A DNA stretch of 64,000 bases from Mesorhizobium sp. dw_380. GTDB lineage: Bacteria; Pseudomonadota; Alphaproteobacteria; Rhizobiales; Rhizobiaceae. The notes under the pieces are model-generated. The model did not search any database. It worked only from the letters and a program-made list of their open reading frames with translations, and had not been told where the DNA came from. The stretch is from the NCBI RefSeq assembly GCF_018588885.1, contig NZ_JAFFIW010000022.1, positions 37,438 to 101,437 on the forward strand, given 5' to 3'. This document shows, one piece after another, positions 25,302 through 33,740 of the stretch (the stretch's first letter is position 1; each line of letters starts with the position of its first letter). Position numbers and translations under genes: made by a program.

Positions 25302-26516
25302 CTACTCGGCCGGTTTCGGGCCGCGCAGGAACACCACGATCGCCGCCAGCAGCGTTGCGATGCCGCAATAGGCGAAGGCGCTGGCGACACCGGCATGGTC
25401 GACCAGCAGGCCGCCAAAGACGGCGCCCAGCGCAATCGCCACCTGGAAGGTCGAGACCATCAGCCCGCCGGCGCTTTCGGCCTGGTCGGGCGCAGCACGC
25501 ACCAGCCAGCTCTGCAGCCCGACCGGCACGGCGCCGAAGGCAAAGCCCCAGGCCGCGACGGCAGCCGCGGCGATCGTCGGCGACGCGCCGAAGATCAGCA
25601 TCGAGGCGGCCGCCAGGGCAATCAGCAGCGGCGCCAGCGCGACCGCGGCCTTGAGATTGCGCTCGGCCAGGATGCCGCCGGCGATATTGCCGAAGAAACC
25701 GCCCACGCCATAGGCCAGCAGCACCAGCGAGATCGTCTCGATGTCGAGCACCGGCACCTTTTCGAGGAAGGGACGGACATAGGTGAAGCCCGCAAAGTGC
25801 CCCGACGCGACCAGCAGCACCACCAGCAGCGCCACCCGGATCGACGGCCGCTCCAGCACATCGATCAAGGTGCGGAAACTCGCGACACCCACCGGCGGCA
25901 GCTTCGGGATGGTGGCCAGTTGCACCAGCAGCGCCAACGCGCCGACGATGGTGGCGATCATGAACGCGGTGCGCCATCCCCAGATGTCGCCGACATAGGC
26001 ACCTACAGGGGCGGCGGTGACGGTGGCCAGCGAAACGCCGGTCAGGATGATCGACATGGCGCGCGGCATCAGCCGCATCGGCACCAGCCGCAGCGCCATG
26101 GCCGCCGACATCGCCCAGAAGCCGCCGAGCGCAACCCCGAGCACGACGCGGGCAAGCAGCAGCATGGGCAGCGATGAAGCAAAGGTGGCCAGCAGGTTGG
26201 ACAGGATGAGGAATGTCGTCAGCATCCACATCACCAGCCTGCGGTCCATGCGCCTGGTGATGATCGCCATGGTGGGAGCAGCGATGGCGCCGACGATCGC
26301 GGTTGCCGTCACGGCCTGTCCGGCGACACCTTCGGTCACGCCGAGATCGCGCGCCATCGGCGTCAGCAGGCTGGCGGGCAGGAATTCGGCGGTGACCAGG
26401 CCAAAGACGCCAAGTGCGAGCGAGACCACGGCGCCCCATGCCGGCTCTGTGCGTTCATCGGATTCTGCGGGGTTCAGAAGTGCGGCGTCAATGACACCTG
26501 TCGCGGGTTCGGCCAT
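25302..26516 (-). CDS. MFS transporter (DHA1 family, AraJ-like)
   Basis: This 404-aa polytopic membrane protein has about 12 hydrophobic helices. The MFS signature between helices 2 and 3 is seen as MDRRLVMW, after LGVTEGVAGQAVTATAIVGAIAAP. The fold and length match DHA1 exporters of drugs or sugars. The start at MAEPATG was chosen because GGAG lies 9 nt upstream; an ATG 30 nt earlier lacks this. It is divergent from the AraC-type gene at 26695, its likely regulator. Confidence 0.88.
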   Translation of the reverse strand: MAEPATGVIDAALLNPAESDERTEPAWGAVVSLALGVFGLVTAEFLPASLLTPMARDLGVTEGVAGQAVTATAIVGAIAAPTMAIITRRMDRRLVMWMLTTFLILSNLLATFASSLPMLLLARVVLGVALGGFWAMSAAMALRLVPMRLMPRAMSIILTGVSLATVTAAPVGAYVGDIWGWRTAFMIATIVGALALLVQLATIPKLPPVGVASFRTLIDVLERPSIRVALLVVLLVASGHFAGFTYVRPFLEKVPVLDIETISLVLLAYGVGGFFGNIAGGILAERNLKAAVALAPLLIALAAASMLIFGASPTIAAAAVAAWGFAFGAVPVGLQSWLVRAAPDQAESAGGLMVSTFQVAIALGAVFGGLLVDHAGVASAFAYCGIATLLAAIVVFLRGPKPAE

Positions 26517-26694
26517 GGTCAGTCTCCGATCTGTTTGCCGCGCCACGCAGGGAACGACCGGCTGGGGGCTCCACCCGTTACACGCCTTGCGGCTTGGCTA
26601 TGGGGCCGGTCTTCGATTTGCTTGCGGCGCAATATTTGGTTGCAATGCAACATAGGGAGTGACCGACTGGAGTTTCCATGCTAGAAACCCCATT

Positions 26695-27696
26695 ATGTTT
26701 GACCGTTCGTCCAAAATTCCGGTCACTGGCGACGCGCTGACCGACATCTTGCGCGGCTTGCGTCTCGATGGCGTCGAGTATGGCCGCTGCGAAATGAAGG
26801 AACCCTGGGGTATCCAGTTCCCGGCCCAGCCCGCGGCCCGGTTTCACTTCATCGGCCGCAGAGGCTGCTGGCTGAAGCAGCCATCCGGCGAGTGGGTGCA
26901 GCTCAATGCCGGCGATGCGGTGCTGCTGCCGCGAGGTGCTGCTCATGTGTTGGCCAGCGAACCCGGCGCCCAGGCCTGGCCAATTCACAGCTATGGTCGC
27001 GAAGAGGTCTGCAAGGACGTCTATTGCACGTCGAATGCGGAGATGTGCGACAAGAATTGCCAGCCCGGAACGCTGCTGTTCTGCGCCAGCATGTATTTCA
27101 ACCTCGATGGCCTGCATCCCCTGCTCGGCATGATGCCGGATGTGATGCGCACGCATGAGCTGGAAGCCTACGAACCCGGCATTCCGCACCTGCTGGACTC
27201 GATGGCGCGCGAAGTGACGATGGAGCGTGTCGGCTCCGGCGGCATCCTGGCGAGGCTGGCCGATGTGCTTGCCGCCACCGTCATCCGCTCATGGGTCGAA
27301 CGTGGCTGCGGCGACTCCTCCGGCTGGATCGCGGCGGTCAGGGACCGCGACATCGGCCGTGTGCTGGCCGCCATCCATCTTGAACCTGACCACGATTGGA
27401 CGGTCGAGTCGCTGGCCCGGATGATGGGCGCCTCGCGCTCAGGCTTCGCCGAGCGTTTCGCCACCATCGTTGGTGAAACGCCGGCAAGATATGTCACCCA
27501 GGTCAGGATGCATCAGGCGAGGCAGTGGCTGGTCCGCGACCGCATGAAAATCTCAGTCGTCGCCGCGCGCCTAGGGTATGAATCGGACGCCGCCTTCAGC
27601 CGTGCCTTCAAGCGCGTCATCGGCTCGGCCCCCAGCCATCTTCGCGCCGAGGAGCAGGCCGACATCCGCCAGGCCAACTCAGTTGGGCCCCATTGA
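26695..27696 (+). CDS. AraC-family regulator with cysteine-rich N-terminal cupin
   Basis: This 333-aa regulator has an N-terminal cupin-type sensor domain (about 1-190) and a C-terminal AraC DNA-binding domain (about 220-325) with helix-turn-helix WTVESLARMMGASRSGFAERF and the second motif ISVVAARLGYESDAAFSRAFKR. Five cysteines fall within 25 residues (106, 111, 118, 122, 130), with two more at 32 and 58, which suggests metal or oxidant sensing. The start at MFDRSSK is usual for the family; a GTG 36 nt upstream is an alternative. It is divergent from an MFS gene, its probable target. Confidence 0.87.
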   Translation: MFDRSSKIPVTGDALTDILRGLRLDGVEYGRCEMKEPWGIQFPAQPAARFHFIGRRGCWLKQPSGEWVQLNAGDAVLLPRGAAHVLASEPGAQAWPIHSYGREEVCKDVYCTSNAEMCDKNCQPGTLLFCASMYFNLDGLHPLLGMMPDVMRTHELEAYEPGIPHLLDSMAREVTMERVGSGGILARLADVLAATVIRSWVERGCGDSSGWIAAVRDRDIGRVLAAIHLEPDHDWTVESLARMMGASRSGFAERFATIVGETPARYVTQVRMHQARQWLVRDRMKISVVAARLGYESDAAFSRAFKRVIGSAPSHLRAEEQADIRQANSVGPH

Positions 27697-27720
27697 GTTC
27701 ACTGAAACCAGGCGAAGCGT

Positions 27721-28806
27721 TCAACCGGCATGGCGCAAGCTGACACCGCTGCCCTTGTCGAACAGCACAACCTTGTCCGGGTTCCAGGCAAAGCGCACCG
27801 GCTGCTCGATGGCGACATCGGTCCGGGCCGGCACGGTCGCGCGCAGTGTTGTATCGCCGACGCGCAGCGTCAGAATCTTTTCGACGCCATGGTTCTCGAC
27901 ATCGTGGACGCGCGCCTCGACGGGCGCGCCGCTCTCCAGATAGACGTCTTCGGGGCGGATGCCGAAGACGAGCGGGCGACCCTCGGTTGCCGCACTCGCC
28001 TTGGCTCCCCCTGAAAAGGGCAGTTCGAAATTCAGCGGCGCCATCACCGCGCGGCCGTTCACAAGCTTGCCATCGATCAGGTTCATCGGCGGCGAGCCGA
28101 CGAAGCTCGCCACATAGGTGTCGCGCGGATTGTTGTAGATCTCGTGCGGCGTGCCTGTCTGGATAATGCGGCCATGGTTGAGCACGCCGACCTTGTCGCC
28201 CATCGACATCGCCTCGATCTGATCGTGGGTGACGAAGAGGAAGGTGGCGCCAAGCTGCATCTGCAGGTTTTTCAGTTCGGTGCGCAGCGCCTCGCGCAGC
28301 TTGGCGTCGAGCGCCGACAGCGGCTCGTCCATCAGGAACACGCGCGGCTTGCGCACGATGGCGCGGCCGATGGAAACGCGCTGCATTTCGCCGCCGGACA
28401 GGCGGTCGGTCTTGCGGTCGAGCAGGTGCTCGATCCTAAGCGTGCGCGCGGCGCGGTCGACGCGATCCTTGATCTCGGCGTCGGGCAAACGGCGGATCTT
28501 CGGCTTCAGCGGGAACTCGAGGTTCTCCCGCACCGTGTAGCGCGGATAGAGCGAATATTGCTGCAGCACCAGTGCCACGTCGCGTTCGGCCGCACCCCAG
28601 TCGGCGACATCGACACCGTCGATGAAGACCTGGCCTTCGCTGGGTTTTTCGAGCCCGGCGATCAGCCGCAGCGTCGTCGTCTTGCCCGCCCCAGTCTCGC
28701 CCAGCAGGACGAAGAACTCGCCATCGGCGATGTCGAGATCGAGCCCGGTCAAGGCCGTGTGGTTGCCGAAGCTCTTTGATATGTTCTTGAGCTGGATATG
28801 GGCCAT
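27721..28806 (-). CDS. ABC transporter ATPase (UgpC/MalK-like), second of a pair
   Basis: This 361-aa CUT1-type ATPase has Walker A GETGAGKTT, a Q-loop in LVLQQYSLYPRYTV, an atypical signature LSGGEMQRVSIGRA, Walker B VFLMDEPLSALD and the H-loop FVTHDQIEA. A C-terminal OB/TOBE regulatory domain follows from about residue 240. It overlaps the upstream ATPase gene by one base. With that gene it probably forms a heterodimer, as GlpS/GlpT do in the rhizobial glycerol importer. It ends 24 nt from the convergent AraC stop. Confidence 0.92.
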   Translation of the reverse strand: MAHIQLKNISKSFGNHTALTGLDLDIADGEFFVLLGETGAGKTTTLRLIAGLEKPSEGQVFIDGVDVADWGAAERDVALVLQQYSLYPRYTVRENLEFPLKPKIRRLPDAEIKDRVDRAARTLRIEHLLDRKTDRLSGGEMQRVSIGRAIVRKPRVFLMDEPLSALDAKLREALRTELKNLQMQLGATFLFVTHDQIEAMSMGDKVGVLNHGRIIQTGTPHEIYNNPRDTYVASFVGSPPMNLIDGKLVNGRAVMAPLNFELPFSGGAKASAATEGRPLVFGIRPEDVYLESGAPVEARVHDVENHGVEKILTLRVGDTTLRATVPARTDVAIEQPVRFAWNPDKVVLFDKGSGVSLRHAG

Positions 28807-29909
28807 CAGAGCCTCACTTCAAGCGACTTGCCGCTTGCCTTGTCGAAGAAATGCGCCTGGGTCGGGTCGATCCTGGCGAACACCTTCTCGCCGGGGCCCG
28901 AGATGAAGCCGCTCTTGGTGCGGGCGCGCAGCATCTCGGAACCCACTTTGAGGTCGACAATGTCGAAGGAGCCGAGCGGCTCGACGATCTGCGTCTCGAC
29001 GGCCATGAAGCCCTCCGCCGCATCACGGCGAATGAGCACGCCTTCCGGCCGGATGCCGAGTGCCAGTTGCCCCCCTGCATGTCCGTTGAGCTTCGACAGG
29101 AGCGCGCTGGGGAACTCGAAACCGGCGGCCGCGTCGCCGACGGTCACCGAGGCGGACGAGGCTTTCTCCGCCACAGCCGCGTCGGCGACATTCATCACCG
29201 GACTGCCGACGAATTGCGCCACGAACAGATTGGCCGGATGCGAATAGACCTCGTCGGGCGTGCCCACTTGCTGCAGCACGCCTTCATGCATGATGACGAT
29301 GCGGTCGGCGAGGCTCATCGCCTCGATCTGGTCGTGCGTGACATAGATGGTGGTCGAGCCCTGCTTGATGTGCAGCCGCTTGATCTCGGCCCGCATCTCC
29401 TCGCGCAGCTTGGCATCGAGCGCGCCGATCGGCTCGTCCATCAGCATCGCCTTCGGCCGCCGCACCAGCGCCCGGCCGATGGCGACACGCTGCATGTCGC
29501 CACCTGAAAGCGCCGACGGCTTCTTGGCCAGCAGGTCCGATATCTGCAGCGTCTTGGCGACCGAGCGCACTTCCTGGTCGATCTCGGCCTTGCTCTTGCG
29601 CGTGGCGCGCAAGGGGAAGGCGATGTTCTCGTAGACGCTCATATGCGGGTAGAGCGAGAACGACTGGAACACCATGGCGATGTCGCGGTCGGCAGCCTTC
29701 AGATGCTGGACGGGCTTGCCGTCGATAAGGATGTCGCCCTCGTCGATCGTCTCCAGTCCGGCGACCGCGCGCAACGTCGTCGTCTTGCCGCAGCCCGACT
29801 GGCCGAGCAGCACGATGAACTCGTTGTCTGATATTTTGAGGTTGAGGTCCTTGATGACCTGGACGGCGCCGAAGAATTTCTGGACACCGCGAAGCTCGAT
29901 CTGGGTCAA
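28806..29909 (-). CDS. ABC transporter ATPase (UgpC/MalK-like), first of a pair
   Basis: This 367-aa CUT1-type ATPase has Walker A GQSGCGKTT, a Q-loop in MVFQSFSLYPHMSV, the signature LSGGDMQRVAIGRA with Asp at the usual Gln position, Walker B AMLMDEPIGALD and the H-loop YVTHDQIEA. A C-terminal TOBE domain is present. It overlaps the small membrane protein gene by 4 nt and the second ATPase gene by 1 nt. Two different ATPases in one importer operon recall the glycerol importer of rhizobia; the substrate here is not known. Confidence 0.92.
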   Translation of the reverse strand: MTQIELRGVQKFFGAVQVIKDLNLKISDNEFIVLLGQSGCGKTTTLRAVAGLETIDEGDILIDGKPVQHLKAADRDIAMVFQSFSLYPHMSVYENIAFPLRATRKSKAEIDQEVRSVAKTLQISDLLAKKPSALSGGDMQRVAIGRALVRRPKAMLMDEPIGALDAKLREEMRAEIKRLHIKQGSTTIYVTHDQIEAMSLADRIVIMHEGVLQQVGTPDEVYSHPANLFVAQFVGSPVMNVADAAVAEKASSASVTVGDAAAGFEFPSALLSKLNGHAGGQLALGIRPEGVLIRRDAAEGFMAVETQIVEPLGSFDIVDLKVGSEMLRARTKSGFISGPGEKVFARIDPTQAHFFDKASGKSLEVRL

Positions 29910-30136
29910 TGCTGTGCTCCCGGATTTCGCGCATCGGCGGCATGACCGGTGCCGGCCTCCTCTTCAGGCGCGATCTTCGAGGTGATGTTGAAGCCGATCA
30001 GTCCGATCAGGATGATCGTCAGGCCATAGCTGTGCAGCAGCATGTTCCAGGGCTGGCAGAGCACGACGATGCCGAGCACCATCAGGATCTGCGATCCAGG
30101 TTCCAGGTATTTCTGATTGATGGCGCGAAAGCTCAT
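29906..30136 (-). CDS. Small membrane protein of the dual-ATPase ABC importer operon
   Basis: This 76-aa protein is easily missed. The frame MSFRAINQKYLEPGSQ is followed by two hydrophobic segments (about residues 17-29 and 34-50) and a polar tail. It overlaps the permease gene by 4 nt and the ATPase gene by 4 nt, so it is firmly part of the operon. In the rhizobial glycerol importer a small membrane protein (GlpU, DUF2160) holds an equivalent place. Sequence identity with that family was not evident. It probably assists assembly or stability of the permease. Confidence 0.82.
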   Translation of the reverse strand: MSFRAINQKYLEPGSQILMVLGIVVLCQPWNMLLHSYGLTIILIGLIGFNITSKIAPEEEAGTGHAADARNPGAQH

Positions 30137-31092
30137 TTGCGGATTGCTCCGAAGGACATGCCGCGCAGGAGATGGTTGCGGAGCAGGAAGGTGAAGATGG
30201 CGACCGGCAGCAGGAACAGGAAGGTTCCGGCGGCGATCACCGACCAGTCCGGCAGGCCGGAGCCGACCTGGCTGGGAATGAAGGGCGGTGCGGTCTGCGC
30301 ACGGCGGCTGGTCATGATCAGCGCGAACGCATATTCGTTCCACGCCGTGATGAAGCAGAACACCGCGGTGGCAGCGATGCCGGTCGCGGCCTCGGGTAGC
30401 ACGATCCTGAAGAAGGCCTCCATGCGCGTGTAACCGTCGACGAGCGCCGCCTCCTCATACTCCTTCGGTATCTCGTCCATGAAGCCTTTCATCAGCCAGA
30501 CCGAGAAGGACAGGTTGAAGGCGGTGTAGAGGATGATCAGGCCGACATGGGTATCGTTGAGGCCGACGGCCCGGTACATCAGGAACATCGGGATGGCGAC
30601 GACGACCGGCGGCAGCATGCGCGTCGACAGGATGAAGAAGAGCAGATCCGCCTCTCCCTTCACTTTGAAGCGCGAGAAGCCGTAGGCGGTGAAGGTGCCC
30701 ATGCCGACCGCCAGTACCGTCGAGGTTATGGCCACGATCAACGAGTTCAGGAAGCGGCTTGGATATCCCGACCATTGCACCTGGCCCTTGCCGTCACGCA
30801 CGATCTTTTCGCCGCCGTCGAAGACGACGCGCTCCCACCAGGGGGCGGCTGCATACTCCTCGGGCGACGCTGGGTTGCGCATCTGCGAACGTTTGGCGAA
30901 CAGCTTGACGAAGGGCGATATTTCCGGCTGGAAGACGACCGTCGGCGGTATGGTGGTGGCGAGATTGCGCGGCTTGAAGGCCGTCGAGGCAATCCAGTAG
31001 ATCGGCGCCAGAAAAATGATCGTCACCACCAGAACGGCGACGATTGCAATGCGATTGAAGCCGATTTCGGAAGAAGTGCGCACGGCGGCCAT
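30133..31092 (-). CDS. Sugar/polyol ABC transporter permease (MalG-like)
   Basis: This 319-aa inner-membrane protein of the CUT1 MalG/UgpE type has one helix near residues 15-37, a longer than usual periplasmic loop (about 45-110, polar) and then the transport domain. The EAA loop is visible as YEEAALVDGYTRMEAFFRIVLPEA. It starts one base after the preceding permease stop and its stop overlaps the 76-aa gene by 4 nt. The long first loop is unlike MalG but is seen in some polyol importers. Confidence 0.92.
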   Translation of the reverse strand: MAAVRTSSEIGFNRIAIVAVLVVTIIFLAPIYWIASTAFKPRNLATTIPPTVVFQPEISPFVKLFAKRSQMRNPASPEEYAAAPWWERVVFDGGEKIVRDGKGQVQWSGYPSRFLNSLIVAITSTVLAVGMGTFTAYGFSRFKVKGEADLLFFILSTRMLPPVVVAIPMFLMYRAVGLNDTHVGLIILYTAFNLSFSVWLMKGFMDEIPKEYEEAALVDGYTRMEAFFRIVLPEAATGIAATAVFCFITAWNEYAFALIMTSRRAQTAPPFIPSQVGSGLPDWSVIAAGTFLFLLPVAIFTFLLRNHLLRGMSFGAIRK

Positions 31093-31093
31093 C

Positions 31094-31987
31094 TCAGCGC
31101 TCCTTCACCTTGTTGAGGTATTTGACGTAGATGTTGGTGATCGCCAGCACCATGATCAGCACGATATAGGCGAGCGCGCAGGAGCGTCCCGTCTGCCACT
31201 CCTGGAACGCCATCTTGTAAAGCCGGATCGAGATCAGCTCGGCCGTCGGCTGGGTGGTCAGGATGTAGGCGAGGTCGAAGGTCTTGAACGCTTCCATGGT
31301 GCGGAAGATGACGGCGATCATCAGGATCGGCGCGACCAGCGGCAGCGTGATGCGAAAGAAAGTATAGAATGGCCCGGCGCGGTCGATCGCGGCGGCTTCG
31401 TAGAGATGCTTCGGCACCGCAGACAGGCCGGCCAGCGACAGCAGCATGACGAAGGGCGACCACATCCAGATATCGGTCAGCGCGACGGCATAGAGCGCCA
31501 TCTTCGGATCCGACAGCCATTCGAAGGTGCCGAGGCCGAGCGCGTAGTTGATGATGCCGAAGGATGGGTCGTAGAGCAGCTTCCAGAACAGGCCGACGAC
31601 CGCCATCGACAGCATCATCGGCAGCAGCAGAAGCGTCGTCAGCAACCCCTTCAGCGGGATGTCACGATTGAGCAGCATCGCCACGCCGAAACCGACCAGC
31701 AACTGGCCGGCGACCGAGATGATGACGTACTTCGCGGTGATGGCGAAGTTGGACCACACATAGGGATCATTGAGCAGGTCGCGATAGTTCTGCAGCCCGA
31801 CGAAATTCGCCGATGCGTTGGTCGACGCGCGAAAATCGGTGAAGGAATAGCCGAGCGAATAGATCAGCGGAAAGATGTTGAAGACGATCAGGAACAGGAC
31901 CGTCGGGATGATGAAGAGGTTGCGGATCGAAATGTCGCTGAGGCCGCGCGCGGCCGCTCTTGAAGACCTGTCCAGTGTGGTGATCAT
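31094..31987 (-). CDS. Sugar/polyol ABC transporter permease (MalF/UgpA-like)
   Basis: This 297-aa CUT1 permease has six predicted helices and the EAA-type loop YEAAAIDRAGPFYTFFRITLPLV. The start was placed at MITTLDRSS. A longer frame beginning at 32059 would start inside the terminator hairpin that follows the binding-protein gene and gives a non-family N-terminus. It pairs with the MalG-like protein encoded downstream. Confidence 0.9.
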   Translation of the reverse strand: MITTLDRSSRAAARGLSDISIRNLFIIPTVLFLIVFNIFPLIYSLGYSFTDFRASTNASANFVGLQNYRDLLNDPYVWSNFAITAKYVIISVAGQLLVGFGVAMLLNRDIPLKGLLTTLLLLPMMLSMAVVGLFWKLLYDPSFGIINYALGLGTFEWLSDPKMALYAVALTDIWMWSPFVMLLSLAGLSAVPKHLYEAAAIDRAGPFYTFFRITLPLVAPILMIAVIFRTMEAFKTFDLAYILTTQPTAELISIRLYKMAFQEWQTGRSCALAYIVLIMVLAITNIYVKYLNKVKER

Positions 31988-32020
31988 CGTGGTCGCCAAG
32001 ACCCTGCTCCCGTTTGCAGA

Positions 32021-32054
32021 AAAAGAAACGGAGGAGGCACCAACGCCTCCTCCG
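32021..32054 (-). terminator. Terminator/attenuator after the sugar-binding protein gene
   Basis: On the minus strand CGGAGGAGGC, a 6-nt loop and GCCTCCTCCG form a perfect 10-bp stem followed by TTTCTTTT. It begins 12 nt after the binding-protein stop and lies before the permease start, so it should lower expression of the membrane genes relative to the binding protein. Confidence 0.88.
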
Positions 32055-32065
32055 TGCATGATTGT

Positions 32066-33382
32066 TTACTGACCGCGGCCGTACTTCTTGAAGGTCGCGT
32101 TCCAGTCGGCGGCCAAGGCGTCCAGCGTTTCCTTGGCGGTGCCTTGACCGCCGATCATGTAGGGATAGACGCGCTGGTTGAGCTGCTGCAGCAGTTCGGC
32201 GTATTCCGGCACCGCCCAGAAGTCCTTCACCTTGAACATGGTCTCGTAGAAGGCCTTGTTGTAAGGTGTGGCGTTCTGGAATTCCGGCGACTTGAGCACC
32301 GCCGCGCTGCAGGTGTAGCCGCCAAGCGCTGCCCACTTCTTCTGGGTCTCGTCCTTGATGAACCATTCAAGGAACTTTATCGACTCGTCCTGCTTCTGTG
32401 AGTAGGACACGATCGAGATGCCTTGCCCGCCGAGCGCGGCGAACTGGTCGCCGTTCGGGCCGGGAGGATTGGCGAAGAAGCCGGTGTTCTTGGCGTTCGG
32501 GTTCGACGCTTCGTTGATCAGCGACGGAAAGAACGCAAAGTAGTTCATGCTCATCGCGGCAAGGTTTTCGGTGATCGCCTGGTTGTCTTCGACGAAGAAC
32601 GCCTTGGCCCAACCTGGAGGCGTGAACTTGTAAAGCTCCTTGTAGGCGTCGAGCGCTGCGACCGCCTTGTCGGAGTTGATGAAGCCATCGACCTTGTAGG
32701 TCGAATAGTCACCCAGTTCGCCACCGTAGGAGAACAGCGCGTTCTCGAAGCCCATCGCCATCGCGTCGTAGGAATTGTCGGTATAGATGGCGATGCCGTA
32801 TTTTTTCTGGTCTGGTCGATAGAAGAACTCGGCGATGTCGCGCAGCGCCTTGAAATCCTTCGGCACGTCGAGATCGTAACCGTATTTGGCCTTGAAGGCT
32901 TCCTTTTCCTTCGGATCCTCGAACCAGTCCTTGCGATAGGACCAGCCGACGGCGTCGCCTTCAAGCGGAATGGCCCAGTACTTGCTGCTGCCGCCCGGAT
33001 ATTCGGCGTAGTACTTCACCGTCGCCGGTGCCATTACGTCGCCGACCTTGTGTTTGTTGAAGAAGTCGGTCAGGTCGACATAGTGGCCACCGGTCGAGCC
33101 GGCACCGAGCCACTGCGAGTCGCCGACGACCATATCATAGGCGTCACCATGGGCGTTGAACTCGGTAAAGGCCTTGGTCTGGAAGTCGGGCCACGGTGTG
33201 GTTTCCACGGTGATCTTGACGCCGGTTTCCTTCTCGTACTCGTTACCGAGTTCCTGCAGATAATTGGCAGGATCCCATTCCGCCCAGAAGATGGTGAGCG
33301 ACTTTTCCTGCGCGTAGACGGACGTTCCGCAGGCAAGCGTTAAGCCGATACCAGCAAGCACGCTGGTCACTAACTTGCGCAT
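32066..33382 (-). CDS. Sugar/polyol ABC transporter substrate-binding protein
   Basis: This 438-aa periplasmic family 1 binding protein has a signal peptide (MRKLVTSVLAGIGLTLACG..., cleaved near VYA-QE). The mature part begins LTIFWAEWDPANYLQELG, typical of CUT1 binding proteins. Many aromatic residues (YWAIPLEGDAVGWSYRKDWF) would line a carbohydrate pocket. The start uses GGGAGG before MRKLV; an upstream ATG in the same frame was rejected. It is the first gene of the leftward importer operon and has a FadR-type box 164 nt upstream. Confidence 0.92.
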   Translation of the reverse strand: MRKLVTSVLAGIGLTLACGTSVYAQEKSLTIFWAEWDPANYLQELGNEYEKETGVKITVETTPWPDFQTKAFTEFNAHGDAYDMVVGDSQWLGAGSTGGHYVDLTDFFNKHKVGDVMAPATVKYYAEYPGGSSKYWAIPLEGDAVGWSYRKDWFEDPKEKEAFKAKYGYDLDVPKDFKALRDIAEFFYRPDQKKYGIAIYTDNSYDAMAMGFENALFSYGGELGDYSTYKVDGFINSDKAVAALDAYKELYKFTPPGWAKAFFVEDNQAITENLAAMSMNYFAFFPSLINEASNPNAKNTGFFANPPGPNGDQFAALGGQGISIVSYSQKQDESIKFLEWFIKDETQKKWAALGGYTCSAAVLKSPEFQNATPYNKAFYETMFKVKDFWAVPEYAELLQQLNQRVYPYMIGGQGTAKETLDALAADWNATFKKYGRGQ

Positions 33383-33545
33383 AATGATTTCCTCCCTTGT
33401 GCGCATTCTACCCTGTCATGCGAGCCGGCGACGCAGCCGACTCTGGTAGTTCCTCCGTAATCGCACCTTTCCGGTTCTGGGCCTCCTCACCCTGCCGGAA
33501 AATGGATCGCAGCCCTCACGTTCGATCCACTTTTCTTATCCAATC

Positions 33546-33556
33546 TGGTATTACCA
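33546..33556. promoter_or_regulatory. FadR/GntR-type operator box 3
   Basis: TGGTATTACCA is identical to the box at 18863-18873. It lies 164 nt upstream of the sugar-binding protein start, within the AATC-flanked part of the leader. Confidence 0.65.
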
Positions 33557-33718
33557 ATCTTGCGTCGACGTCAAGCCCTTTCTTGAGCGCCGGACTTCCT
33601 CAGGGCTCCCGGTTTTAGACATTATCTGCCTGTTTTCGCATCATTTTCCTACTCAGTGATACACGGAGGTGTTGCGTGGGTTCTCAAGCAGGAGATAATA
33701 TTGATAGTCGGCATGCAA

Positions 33719-33735
33719 ATCTGGTCGAACCAGAT
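33719..33735. promoter_or_regulatory. FadR/GntR-type operator box 4 (extended palindrome)
   Basis: ATCTGGT-CGA-ACCAGAT is a perfect 7-bp inverted repeat very close to the E. coli FadR site. The central 11-mer equals that at 19043-19053. It lies 6 nt beyond the TetR stop and about 340 nt upstream of the importer start. Confidence 0.62.
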
Positions 33736-33740
33736 GGCTT

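Larger units (their letters stand above)
33383..33740. promoter_or_regulatory. Upstream region of the dual-ATPase importer
   Basis: This 358-nt non-coding stretch lies between the importer start and the end of the TetR gene. It contains TGGTATTACCA (33546-33556) and a longer perfect palindrome (33719-33735). The part near 33600-33715 is AT-rich and could hold the promoter. No RNA gene was recognised. Confidence 0.6.

Noticed and set aside
31988..32059. Longer N-terminus for the MalF-like permease starting at 32059
   Set aside because: It would be encoded by the terminator hairpin and is not homologous to permease N-termini.
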